Positions 1 to 5,422 of a DNA stretch of 33,685 bases are shown here, one piece after another. The notes beneath the pieces were generated by a model. That model did not search any database. It was given only the letters and a program-made list of their open reading frames with translations, and had not been told where the DNA came from. Numbering within the stretch: position 1 is the stretch's first letter; the number at the start of each line of letters is the position of its first letter. The translations under genes and the position numbers were made by a program. Where the stretch lies: positions 1-33,685 of IMG/VR virus record IMGVR_UViG_3300044812_000040. One strand, given 5' to 3'. Source of the stretch: a virus.

Positions 1-1140
1 ATGCTCACCATCTTCCGGCGTCATCTCAAGGAATGCCCTCACCGTTCCCGCCGCTACCGGCGCTGCAAGTGCCCCATCAGCGTGGAAGGCTCGCTCGGCG
101 GCGAGACCATCCGCAAAGCCCTAGACCTCACGTCCTGGGAAGCCGCGCAGGAGCTGATTCACGAGTGGAATCACACCGGCCGAATCGGCGGACGCATCGC
201 GAAATCCACCACCCTCGAAAACGCGATCGCCCTGTATTTAGCCGATGCGGTCGCGCGAAACCTGACTCTTCGATCCGTCGCGCGTTACCGCGGATTCCTC
301 GAACGGTCGCTCCTCAAGTGGTGCAAGGCGCAGAAGCTCGCCACGCCGCGAGACCTGACCTTCGTGAAGGTCGCCGAGTACCGCTCGACCTGGACGACGT
401 GGAGCGCGTACACGTCGGCGAAGAATCTGGAGCTCCTCCGGATGTTCCTGCGGTTTTGCGTCAAAGCCCGCTGGATGGAGGAAAACCCGGCGGAGGATCT
501 GCGCTCGCCGAAGATCCACATGGCCCCCACCCTGCCATTCGAGGAGGAAGAGGAACGCAAAATTATCGCGGCCTGTGAGCAATATAAGTCACACAACAGG
601 CACGGAAAAAGGAGCCCCGCAAGGCTCCGCGCATTCATCCTCACTCTCCGCTACACCGGGCTCCGAATCGGCGACGTCGCTACCCTTGCCGTGAAGAAGC
701 TCGAAGGGAACGCGATCATGCTCTACACGCACAAAACCGGCGTGCCGGTCTACGTGCCTATCCCGCCCTTCGTCGTCGATGCGCTGCAGGAGCAAGCGCG
801 CTTGAACGTGAATCCCGAGTATTTCTTCTGGACGGGAAAGAGCACGGTGAAGTGCGCTTCGGTCCTGTGGCAGCGCGCCGTTAAAACGCTCTGCCGAAAG
901 GCAGGCGTGCCGGACGGCCACGCTCACCGGTTCCGTGACACATTCGCCGTATCGCTTCTCCTCGCCGGCGTGAGCCTCGAGGATGTTGCGGTCCTCCTTG
1001 GCCACGCAACGCCAGCGATCACCGCGAAGCATTACTCGCCTTGGGTGCAGGCGAGACGGCAGCGCCTCGAAGAGATCGTGTCGAAGACGTGGAAGGAGCC
1101 CGACTATCTCGCGCCCGTTCTCCGGCTCGTGAAGTCGTAA
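1..1140 (+). CDS. int: Tyrosine recombinase (phage integrase)
   Basis: Site-specific integrase expected to join phage and host DNA at attachment sites. The 379-residue length is typical. The catalytic set is visible: Arg222 in TGLRIGDV, Lys245 in HKTG, His309 and Arg312 in HAHRFRDT, His335 in LGHATP, and the nucleophile Tyr345 in KHYSPW. The core-binding SAM-like domain lies around residues 68-165. The N-terminus has Cys12, Cys22 and Cys24 among many basic residues, which may be a small metal-binding arm-site domain; that is inference. The gene starts at the first base of the window, so an earlier start, ribosome-binding site and promoter cannot be assessed. It is on the strand opposite to nearly all other genes and is followed by a good terminator. 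Confidence 0.95.
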   Translation: MLTIFRRHLKECPHRSRRYRRCKCPISVEGSLGGETIRKALDLTSWEAAQELIHEWNHTGRIGGRIAKSTTLENAIALYLADAVARNLTLRSVARYRGFLERSLLKWCKAQKLATPRDLTFVKVAEYRSTWTTWSAYTSAKNLELLRMFLRFCVKARWMEENPAEDLRSPKIHMAPTLPFEEEEERKIIAACEQYKSHNRHGKRSPARLRAFILTLRYTGLRIGDVATLAVKKLEGNAIMLYTHKTGVPVYVPIPPFVVDALQEQARLNVNPEYFFWTGKSTVKCASVLWQRAVKTLCRKAGVPDGHAHRFRDTFAVSLLLAGVSLEDVAVLLGHATPAITAKHYSPWVQARRQRLEEIVSKTWKEPDYLAPVLRLVKS

Positions 1141-1176
1141 CCCACCCACCCCATTACCGATTTATCAAAGACCAAT

Positions 1177-1206
1177 GCCTCGGCCACGCGCCGAGGCTCT
1201 TTGTTT
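1177..1206 (+). terminator. Rho-independent terminator after integrase
   Basis: A perfect 7-bp stem, GCCTCGG at 1177-1183 and CCGAGGC at 1191-1197, encloses a 7-base loop and is followed by TCTTTGTTT. It lies 37 bases after the integrase stop and only a few bases from the stop of the convergent minus-strand gene, so it mainly ends integrase transcription. Confidence 0.8.
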
Positions 1207-1208
1207 CC

Positions 1209-1631
1209 TCAGAGCTTTCCGCGCGGCGGGAAGTCGAACTCGCGCGGGGGTTCCTCGGCGGGCGCGTCGTGGTCCGCCGAGGGCGTGAAAGCGACGCGGC
1301 GCACCTCGTCCATGACCTCGCGGAGGACGACCTTCATGCGGTCCGGGCCGAGGCACTGAACGACGAGATCCGTTCCCGCGTCCGTCCCGCGCTTCTCCGC
1401 GTACTCCTCGGCCTTTCCGAATGGAGCAAGCTCCACGAGAAGGCGGTTAAGCAGCTCGCTGTCATAGAGCTGATTCGCGAGGCAAAGCGCTTCGAGCGCA
1501 TCGAGCGGCGTTTTCAGCTCGCCCGCCTTCATCGCCTGGCGGGCGATGAAATAGCCCGGCGAGTCGAGGACAAACCAGTTTTGAAACTGCTCCGCCGTGA
1601 TGCGCTTCAGCGTGAGAGTTTTCTTCTCCAT
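1209..1631 (-). CDS. Hypothetical protein, last gene of the regulator cluster
   Basis: A 140-residue protein I do not recognise. The ATG at 1631 is chosen over longer alternatives because GGAGGAC lies just upstream, and because the preceding gene stops at 1633, leaving a one-base gap. The sequence is mostly helical and acidic, with an EQFQNWFVLDSPGYF segment near the N-terminus, two Leu-rich helices in the middle and a disordered, Pro/Glu-rich tail. It shares a transcript with the helix-turn-helix and LexA-fold genes upstream, so a role in lysogeny control or a partner function for the repressor is possible, but nothing in the sequence proves it. Confidence 0.75.
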   Translation of the reverse strand: MEKKTLTLKRITAEQFQNWFVLDSPGYFIARQAMKAGELKTPLDALEALCLANQLYDSELLNRLLVELAPFGKAEEYAEKRGTDAGTDLVVQCLGPDRMKVVLREVMDEVRRVAFTPSADHDAPAEEPPREFDFPPRGKL

Positions 1632-1632
1632 C

Positions 1633-1842
1633 TCAGTCCTCCAGGTCGAAGAGATCGCTCGCGCGCACGGGCTCGTGCGATAGGCGGCGCAATGCGGCGG
1701 CAATCGACTTGATGCAGCGGCGGGTCGGCTCCATCCGGCCCATGCGGACGCGCAGAAGGTGCTGGCGCGAATAGCCGGACTCTCGGGCGAGATCGACGAG
1801 CTTTATCTTGCGCGCCTGAATGAAGGCTTCGAGGCGCGTCAT
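1633..1842 (-). CDS. Small Cro/C1-type helix-turn-helix regulator
   Basis: A 69-residue DNA-binding protein. The pattern LVDLARESGYSRQHLLRVR, followed by IKSIAAALRRL, matches the Cro/C1 helix-turn-helix: helix 2 about residues 16-23, recognition helix about 26-34, then a supporting helix. There is room for almost nothing else, so it is a stand-alone DNA-binding domain, like a phage Cro or a truncated repressor. GAGGGG lies upstream of the ATG. Its start overlaps the stop of the LexA-fold gene by four bases (ATGA), so the two are probably translationally coupled. Its likely targets are operators in this genome; the palindrome at 3123-3138 is one candidate. The family call is firm; repressor versus Cro is not resolved. 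Confidence 0.85.
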   Translation of the reverse strand: MTRLEAFIQARKIKLVDLARESGYSRQHLLRVRMGRMEPTRRCIKSIAAALRRLSHEPVRASDLFDLED

Positions 1843-2174
1843 AGGCCCCTCACCACCTGATTAACGACGCCGATGATTTCTACGTCGGTGTGAGTCTCGT
1901 GCGGCGCGCGGACTTCCCGCTTGCCGTGCTTCGCCCACCAGTGACCAAGCACCGCGCGGCCCTTCCTCAGCGCAAGGACGAGCTCTCCTGTTTGCGCATG
2001 GTCGCGCGGTTCAACGATGAGGAAGTCTCCGGTTTCACAGAGCTCCGGAAAGTCCCACCGCACGTAGTAGAGCTTCTCGTCCTGGTCGAAAAGCTCCGTG
2101 GGTAGCTCCACGCTTCGGCTGCTCCGCTCCGGCGGGAGGCCGGGACCGATCTCGAAATCCACTTGAACGCGCAT
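1839..2174 (-). CDS. LexA/S24-fold protein, probably without peptidase residues
   Basis: A 111-residue protein whose second half reads like the S24 (LexA/CI C-terminal) beta fold: ETGDFLIVEP, then a hydrophobic strand with LVLALRKGRAVLGHWW, and a terminal DVEIIGVVNQVVR that matches the closing strand of the family. The catalytic Ser normally sits just before the GD turn, in an S-M-x-P motif; here that place reads PELCETGD with no Ser-Met pair, and I see no convincing catalytic Lys. It has no DNA-binding domain of its own, but the next gene downstream, overlapping by ATGA, is a lone helix-turn-helix. Together they look like a CI-type repressor split into two polypeptides. The start has no Shine-Dalgarno sequence. 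Confidence 0.6.
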   Translation of the reverse strand: MRVQVDFEIGPGLPPERSSRSVELPTELFDQDEKLYYVRWDFPELCETGDFLIVEPRDHAQTGELVLALRKGRAVLGHWWAKHGKREVRAPHETHTDVEIIGVVNQVVRGL

Positions 2175-2263
2175 AAGAAAGGCGGCCGGGTCGCGAGGTC
2201 GTGAAGACGTCGCCGAACTCCTGCGGGTTCGCGCTACTCAACGAACCGGCCGCACGCGCAAGG

Positions 2264-2279
2264 TCGGTTCAGGAACCGA
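2264..2279. other. Inverted repeat (possible operator or hairpin)
   Basis: TCGGTT and AACCGA form a perfect 6-bp inverted repeat with a 4-base spacer in the 168-base gap between the LexA-fold gene and the next minus-strand gene. It lies upstream of the regulator operon, so it could be an operator for that operon. It could also be a weak RNA hairpin. Confidence 0.4.
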
Positions 2280-2295
2280 TAGGCGGCAAACGGAA

Positions 2296-2313
2296 CGCCC
2301 AACACGTTGGGCG
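2296..2313. terminator. Bidirectional terminator-like hairpin
   Basis: A perfect 7-bp stem, CGCCCAA and TTGGGCG, has a CACG loop. On the plus side it runs into GTTTTCC and then TTTATTTTT; on the minus side into TTCCGTTTG. It lies about 30 bases past the stop of the minus-strand gene ending at 2343 and most likely terminates that transcript. Confidence 0.6.
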
Positions 2314-2342
2314 GTTTTCCTGACTTTATTTTTCGGACGGTT

Positions 2343-2552
2343 CTAATTCACGTCCGGCGTGGGCGGGAGGGCGGCTTCGAGGTCTTCGACAGTGATGGCA
2401 AAAGGGTCTTCGCCGGCCGCCTCCGCCGCTTCGATGAGCGCGGTTGCGGCGTACCAGCGCGCCATGTAATCGCCGAAGTCGGTGTGACCGTGCTTCCGGC
2501 AAAAGAGGTCGTAGTCGATGAGGAGCTGCGGCGCGAACGGATCAACCTTCAC
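2343..2552 (-). CDS. Small hypothetical protein
   Basis: A 69-residue acidic protein, not recognised. It reads as a coherent helical protein (LLIDYDLFCRKHGHTDF, then a Trp/Tyr-containing helix and an Ala-rich helix) with a Pro-rich tail. The opposite-strand reading of the same bases is Arg/Gly-rich and looks like a shadow. The start lacks a clear Shine-Dalgarno sequence. A hairpin terminator lies shortly downstream at 2296-2313. Confidence 0.55.
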   Translation of the reverse strand: MKVDPFAPQLLIDYDLFCRKHGHTDFGDYMARWYAATALIEAAEAAGEDPFAITVEDLEAALPPTPDVN

Positions 2553-2702
2553 GGTGCGTACCTTACCCGAGGAGTGACGGAGTGAACCGAAACCCTACCC
2601 ACCGTAGACCAGACGTTGGGCGAAATGCTCCGACCCGCGTAAACACAGGCTGTTTTCTCCGAACCAGTAGAGAATCTCACAGGTTTTCCTCAAACTCTGC
2701 GG

Positions 2703-2879
2703 ATGAAGATCACGACGGAAAAAGTCGGTGGGATATGGCACGGGTACCTCGAAGGGGACCCGAGTGTCGATGAGAGGGGCCTAACCGAGGAGATGGCGAG
2801 AATTAAGGTCGAGCGAATTTTGGAAGCGCGGAAGATGGGGGAGCGGGGGACCGTCCGGACGCGGGGTAAAGATGATTGA
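2703..2879 (+). CDS. Small plus-strand protein, 58 residues
   Basis: One of only four plus-strand genes I accept. It begins MKITTEKVGGIWHGYLEG and continues with DERGLTEEMARIKVERILEARK, ending in a basic and acidic tail. The N-terminal beta-rich half followed by an amphipathic helix resembles short proteins I associate with Acidobacteriota genomes and, loosely, HicB-like small domains; this is from memory and unverified. Composition and the even spread of hydrophobic positions argue that it is coding. Its last third overlaps, on the opposite strand, the tail of the gene at 2781-2996. No strong Shine-Dalgarno sequence or promoter is obvious. The function is unknown. Confidence 0.6.
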   Translation: MKITTEKVGGIWHGYLEGDPSVDERGLTEEMARIKVERILEARKMGERGTVRTRGKDD

Positions 2880-2996
2880 GACGTAGAACTCTTTGTTGTC
2901 GGTCTCTCCGATGCTTAGATCGTAGCCCTGCGCGAAGAGTTCCGTGGCGCATTTCCATGCTGCTTCGGGAGTGTCGAACTTGTAGTCGTTTTTCAT
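2781..2996 (-). CDS. Small hypothetical protein, convergent with a plus-strand gene
   Basis: A 71-residue protein, not recognised. I choose the internal ATG at 2996 (MKNDYKFDTPEAAWKCA) because the residues upstream of it look non-coding. The first 45 residues read as a compact alpha/beta domain (EAAWKCATELFAQGYDLSIG, then KEFYVSIIF), similar in feel to small phage proteins with a one-helix, two-strand layout. The last 25 residues are Pro/Asn-rich and lie over the convergent plus-strand gene, so the true domain may end near the IIFTP segment. The upstream sequence is A/C-rich without a Shine-Dalgarno motif. A perfect 16-bp palindrome at 3123-3138 lies upstream and may control it. Confidence 0.5.
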   Translation of the reverse strand: MKNDYKFDTPEAAWKCATELFAQGYDLSIGETDNKEFYVSIIFTPRPDGPPLPHLPRFQNSLDLNSRHLLG

Positions 2997-3387
2997 TGGT
3001 TTAGATGTGTTTTGCCTCTCGACCCGACACGACTTTACTGCCGGAGAGGAAGTGAAAAAAACGGCGTTGCTCACGATTTTGTTTGGATCGACGCGGCGTA
3101 TAGCCTGCAAGGGTGAAAGGACGTTAACAATTGTTAACATACGAATCACCCTTAAAGGAGACGGTTAGCGATACTTCGCGGTTCTAGGACTCGCCGCGTA
3201 TCTGCTCTCGTGAGGAGCAGGATTCTCTCGCCGCTTTCTTAGCCATTCGCGGAGGAAGTTCCGTCCCTTCCGTGCCGCTTTACGGGTCGCCTGTCGTCTG
3301 CGTTGCCCGAGATTTAGTCGCGTCGTCCAGCCGAACTTCTAGCTCCCATTGAAGGGTTGGCCGGGACTTGTTCAGAGCTTTGCGCCC
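2997..3387. other. Non-coding stretch with operator-like elements
   Basis: I see no convincing gene here. It contains a perfect palindrome at 3123-3138 and a hairpin at 3202-3220 (CTGCTC and GAGCAG, 7-base loop) without a following T-run. An AAAGGAG motif near 3154 has no start codon at a useful distance. The tRNA gene follows on the right. Confidence 0.5.
3123..3138. promoter_or_regulatory. Perfect 16-bp palindrome, candidate operator
   Basis: GTTAACAATTGTTAAC reads the same on both strands and is AT-rich in a GC-rich genome. It lies 127 bases upstream of the minus-strand start at 2996 in a stretch without genes. This is the form expected for a dimeric helix-turn-helix repressor; the small regulator at 1633-1842 is a candidate ligand. 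I cannot assign a convincing -10/-35 pair around it. Confidence 0.55.
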
Positions 3388-3460
3388 TGGCAGGTGGTGA
3401 GGGAGTCGAACCCCCGCAGTCCCTTTTGGAGAGAGACTAGGCACCATGCCGTTACCACCT
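3388..3460 (-). tRNA. tRNA-Trp (anticodon CCA)
   Basis: Read on the minus strand, the acceptor arms AGGTGGT and ACCACCT pair over seven bases, followed by discriminator G and an encoded CCA. The anticodon arm is TCTCT-CTCCAAA-AGGGA; the loop has U33 and anticodon CCA, reading UGG. The T arm is GGGGG-TTCGACT-CCCTC with one G-U pair. The D arm is short, about three pairs with a small GG-containing loop, and the molecule is 73 bases with CCA, at the small end of the range. Encoded CCA and a compact D arm are common in phage tRNAs. The plus-strand sequences to either side hold no gene. Confidence 0.82.
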
Positions 3461-3632
3461 AAACAAAACTGCCCGCGGGGCAGCGCGAGCAGTTTCATGT
3501 TTCATTCTCCTGCCCGGGAATGAAACGCAGACGATATATAAGGGACACCTTCATCGTAGCTTCTGGTGAGAGGTACTACAAGAGTGAGTTATCCCCAAGT
3601 CGAGCGGGGGCGTGTTTTCGTTTTAAACGCGC
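3461..3632. other. Intergenic stretch upstream of tRNA-Trp
   Basis: No gene seen. It must hold the tRNA promoter unless the tRNA is cotranscribed with the small gene upstream. It includes an AT-rich TATATAAGG near 3535 and a DnaA-box-like TTATCCCCA at 3589-3597, one mismatch from the usual TTATCCACA. Confidence 0.35.
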
Positions 3633-3860
3633 TCAGGGACTTGAGCGGCTCGTAGGGCGGGAAGCGGCGGAACGACGAACCTGACGCATTTTAGAGGGCT
3701 TGGCGTGGCGAATAGTTGTGGGCGAGACATCGGCGCACTCATCGCATAGCTCGCCTTCCCTGCCGGGTACATAGCGGACCACAGCGAAGTAATACGCGCA
3801 AGAGGAACACTTGAACTTGTGCTTTCTCGTCTGGTGTGGTGATCGGTGGGGATTTCTCAT
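3633..3860 (-). CDS. Small zinc-ribbon protein
   Basis: A 75-residue basic protein with two Cys pairs, CSSC near residue 18 and CDEC near residue 39, separated by about 17 residues containing hydrophobic strands (YYFAVVRYV). This is the layout of a zinc ribbon binding one metal ion. The tail is Ser/Arg-rich and probably unstructured; its basic nature suggests nucleic-acid binding. GAGGAC immediately precedes the ATG. It has the same two-Cys-pair plan as the 55-residue protein at 27732-27899, though I see no further similarity. Function is not known; such proteins are common among phage early genes. Confidence 0.6.
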   Translation of the reverse strand: MRNPHRSPHQTRKHKFKCSSCAYYFAVVRYVPGREGELCDECADVSPTTIRHAKPSKMRQVRRSAASRPTSRSSP

Positions 3861-4164
3861 GTCCTCAGGTCTGCCGCGGCCCCTACTGCGGTGTTGTTAG
3901 GTCCGTTTCGCAGGCGGCGGCATACCTGAAAGCACAATTCAATCGTAGCTGTCATGAAGATGGCGTCAATGTGCATATGGGAACCCGCCGCTTGTTGAGA
4001 GCGACGGGGAAAGATCGAACAGGCCTTGTCAGCCTATGAACCCACACATCCTTGTCGTCACGGCCCCTGCCTCTCCAGCAGCACTCCTTTCTTGATTAGA
4101 AGGTTGTGCCGAAGTGCGCTCCGGCGCGGTTGGGACTTCCGCGAGGTCTTTGTCCTTTCCGAGC
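3861..4164. other. Non-coding stretch between SSB and the zinc-ribbon gene
   Basis: I see no convincing gene on either strand. A hairpin with stem GAGCCT/AGGCTC at 4161-4177 overlaps the SSB stop codon and lacks a T-run. An AAAGGAG motif near 4091 on the minus strand precedes only an eight-codon frame. A tRNA-like TTCGATC at about 4014 (minus strand) does not fold into a tRNA. Confidence 0.4.
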
Positions 4165-4566
4165 CTACGTGAGGCTCTGTTGAGATTCCGCCGGTTTCCG
4201 GCGGGAGCTGCGTTTCGGTGGCTCGGCGTCGACGGGCTTCTTGTCGAGAAAGATCACCTGCGAGGCGACGACTTCGGTCTTCCAGCGCTTCTGGCCGGAT
4301 TCCTTGTCGTCCCACTCGGAGGTGCGAAGGGCGCCGTCGACGATGACGTGGGAGCCTTTGTGCAGGTACTGCGCGACGTTCTCGCCGTTGCCGTTCCAGA
4401 CGACGACGGGGATCCAGTTCACGCGTTCCTGCTTCTCGCCCTTGCTGTCCTTCCAACGGTCGGTCACTGCAACGGAAAACTTCGTTGCTGTGGTGCCGCC
4501 GGCGGGGACCGTCTCGGGGTCTTTGCTGAGGTATCCGGAGATGGTGACGCGATTGAGGTTGAGCAC
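4165..4566 (-). CDS. ssb: Single-stranded DNA-binding protein (SSB, OB fold)
   Basis: Bacterial-type SSB that coats single-stranded DNA in replication and recombination. The start is a GTG at 4566 (VLNLNRVTISGYLSKDPE) preceded by AAAGGAG; no ATG fits. The OB-fold hallmarks follow in order: the NRVTISGYLSKDPE strand pair, ATKFSVAVTDRWKD, NWIPVVVWNGNGENVAQYLHKG and HVIVDGALRTSEW, then KTEVVASQVIFLD. At 133 residues it is shorter than the host form of about 170. The C-terminus is basic and Ser/Gln-rich, ending SQQSLT, and lacks the acidic DDDIPF-type tip through which host SSBs recruit partners, so it may not engage the host SSB interactome. It overlaps the preceding gene by 103 bases. Confidence 0.93.
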   Translation of the reverse strand: MLNLNRVTISGYLSKDPETVPAGGTTATKFSVAVTDRWKDSKGEKQERVNWIPVVVWNGNGENVAQYLHKGSHVIVDGALRTSEWDDKESGQKRWKTEVVASQVIFLDKKPVDAEPPKRSSRRKPAESQQSLT

Positions 4567-4751
4567 TGGCACTCCTTTCCTTTGTCGGTGCGCGGCGGCT
4601 TGAGCGGGAACGGCCCGTTCATGGGGTCGCCGGTTGTGCAGAAGTTGATGATTGCCTGAGCGCCGCGTTTGTAGACGACGACCGCGATGAGGGTCTTGCC
4701 GTCGTACACGGCCCAAAAGCGGGAATGGGCGTAGCGTTCAAATCGGAGCAT
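4464..4751 (-). CDS. Hypothetical protein with a long 3' overlap into ssb
   Basis: A 95-residue frame. The first 40 residues are convincing: MLRFERYAHSRFWAVYDG, then LIAVVVYKRGAQAII. This resembles a short family of plasmid and phage proteins with an HSRFWAV.D...VAVTVYKKGA pattern, recalled from memory. GGAGGAG lies seven bases upstream of the ATG. The last third is Pro/Ser-rich and is read from the other frame of ssb over 103 bases, so it is probably an unstructured tail that coding pressure on ssb has shaped. The gene also overlaps the upstream one by 14 bases. Transcription with ssb is likely. Confidence 0.65.
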   Translation of the reverse strand: MLRFERYAHSRFWAVYDGKTLIAVVVYKRGAQAIINFCTTGDPMNGPFPLKPPRTDKGKECQCSTSIASPSPDTSAKTPRRSPPAAPQQRSFPLQ

Positions 4752-5085
4752 CCCACTCCTCCTTCGTCATAAGCGTTTCGGTTTCGAGGTCGAGGACGAA
4801 AACGATCTCGGGTTCGGTCACGCCGCAGTAGCCTTTGCCCTGCGGGAAGATGAGCGGATCGTCGTCAGAGTCCAGCGGATAGCAGTAGTAGATTGCTTGG
4901 CGAAACTGGACGCGGTGGACCCATCGCTGGCCCTTTTTGAAGCGTGCATGCTTCTTCACGCGTTTCAGTTGCGCGACGATGAAGTCGCGGAAGGAATAGA
5001 GGTGATGCTGAGTAGTGAGACCATTCACTCCGACCGTGCAAGAGAACAGGCCGGATGGGTCCCTAAAAGTCTTAGGTAGGCCCAT
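4738..5085 (-). CDS. Hypothetical protein upstream of ssb
   Basis: A 115-residue protein, not recognised. AAAGGAGACGGCC precedes the ATG, one of the best ribosome-binding sites in the window. The sequence alternates beta-like strands (LFSCTVGVNGL, AIYYCYPLD, EIVFVLDLETETLM) with a basic helix (VAQLKRVKKHARFKKG), suggesting a small soluble alpha/beta protein that may bind nucleic acid. It heads the group leading to ssb and overlaps the next gene by 14 bases. It is probably an early phage gene given its neighbours. Confidence 0.7.
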   Translation of the reverse strand: MGLPKTFRDPSGLFSCTVGVNGLTTQHHLYSFRDFIVAQLKRVKKHARFKKGQRWVHRVQFRQAIYYCYPLDSDDDPLIFPQGKGYCGVTEPEIVFVLDLETETLMTKEEWDAPI

Positions 5086-5116
5086 GGCCGTCTCCTTTCG
5101 GGAGCTGTGTGGTTAT

Positions 5117-5203
5117 TCAGTTGTCGGGGTGCCCGGCGAAGTAGTGCGCCGATCGCTGCGCCTTCGTCAGTGAGGTGACGCGGCGCAGACCATCGGAGAG
5201 CTA
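5117..5203 (-). other. In-frame extension after the holin amber stop
   Basis: After the TAG that ends the holin gene, the same frame stays open for 27 sense codons to a TGA. The extension reads like coding sequence (RRVTSLTKAQRSAHYFAG) and has no start codon of its own. It could be the product of stop-codon readthrough, the remnant of a longer protein, or chance. Confidence 0.3.
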
Positions 5204-5422
5204 GTAGGGGCCGATCGCTTTACGGGTCCAGAAGCGGAGCACGAGATTGACCGCGGGCGCGATGGCGACGAGGAAGTGTGCGACGCCGGTTGTCACGTCA
5301 GGGTCGGGCGTCCAGCCGTAGTAGGAAGCGACGGCGACGATAATCGTGAGGGCGTTGAACCAGATCGTCTTGGATTTGAACCAACGTTTCATGTCTTTGA
5401 AGTTGAAGTCGATTTCAGCCAT
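5201..5422 (-). CDS. Putative holin
   Basis: A 73-residue membrane protein next to the endolysin. The N-terminus is charged (MAEIDFNFKDMKRWFKSK). It is followed by one hydrophobic segment, IWFNALTIIVAVASYYG, a short polar turn with TPDPD, and a second segment, VAHFLVAIAPAVNLVLRFW, then a basic tail (TRKAIGPY). Two transmembrane helices with a charged N-terminus and basic C-terminus fit a small class II-type holin, which forms holes in the cytoplasmic membrane so the endolysin can reach the cell wall. AAAGG precedes the ATG. It overlaps the upstream endolysin by eight bases. The order endolysin then holin is reversed from the common one but occurs. Confidence 0.75.
   Translation of the reverse strand: MAEIDFNFKDMKRWFKSKTIWFNALTIIVAVASYYGWTPDPDVTTGVAHFLVAIAPAVNLVLRFWTRKAIGPY

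Noticed and set aside
3280-3498. 72-residue minus-strand frame across the tRNA
   Set aside because: It spans a well-folded tRNA-Trp gene and its protein is Arg/Thr-rich without motif.
3979-4050. tRNA-like TTCGATC with nearby acceptor-like arms on the minus strand
   Set aside because: I could not form a T stem, an anticodon loop with T33, and acceptor pairing together; six of seven acceptor pairs appear only when the rest is ignored.
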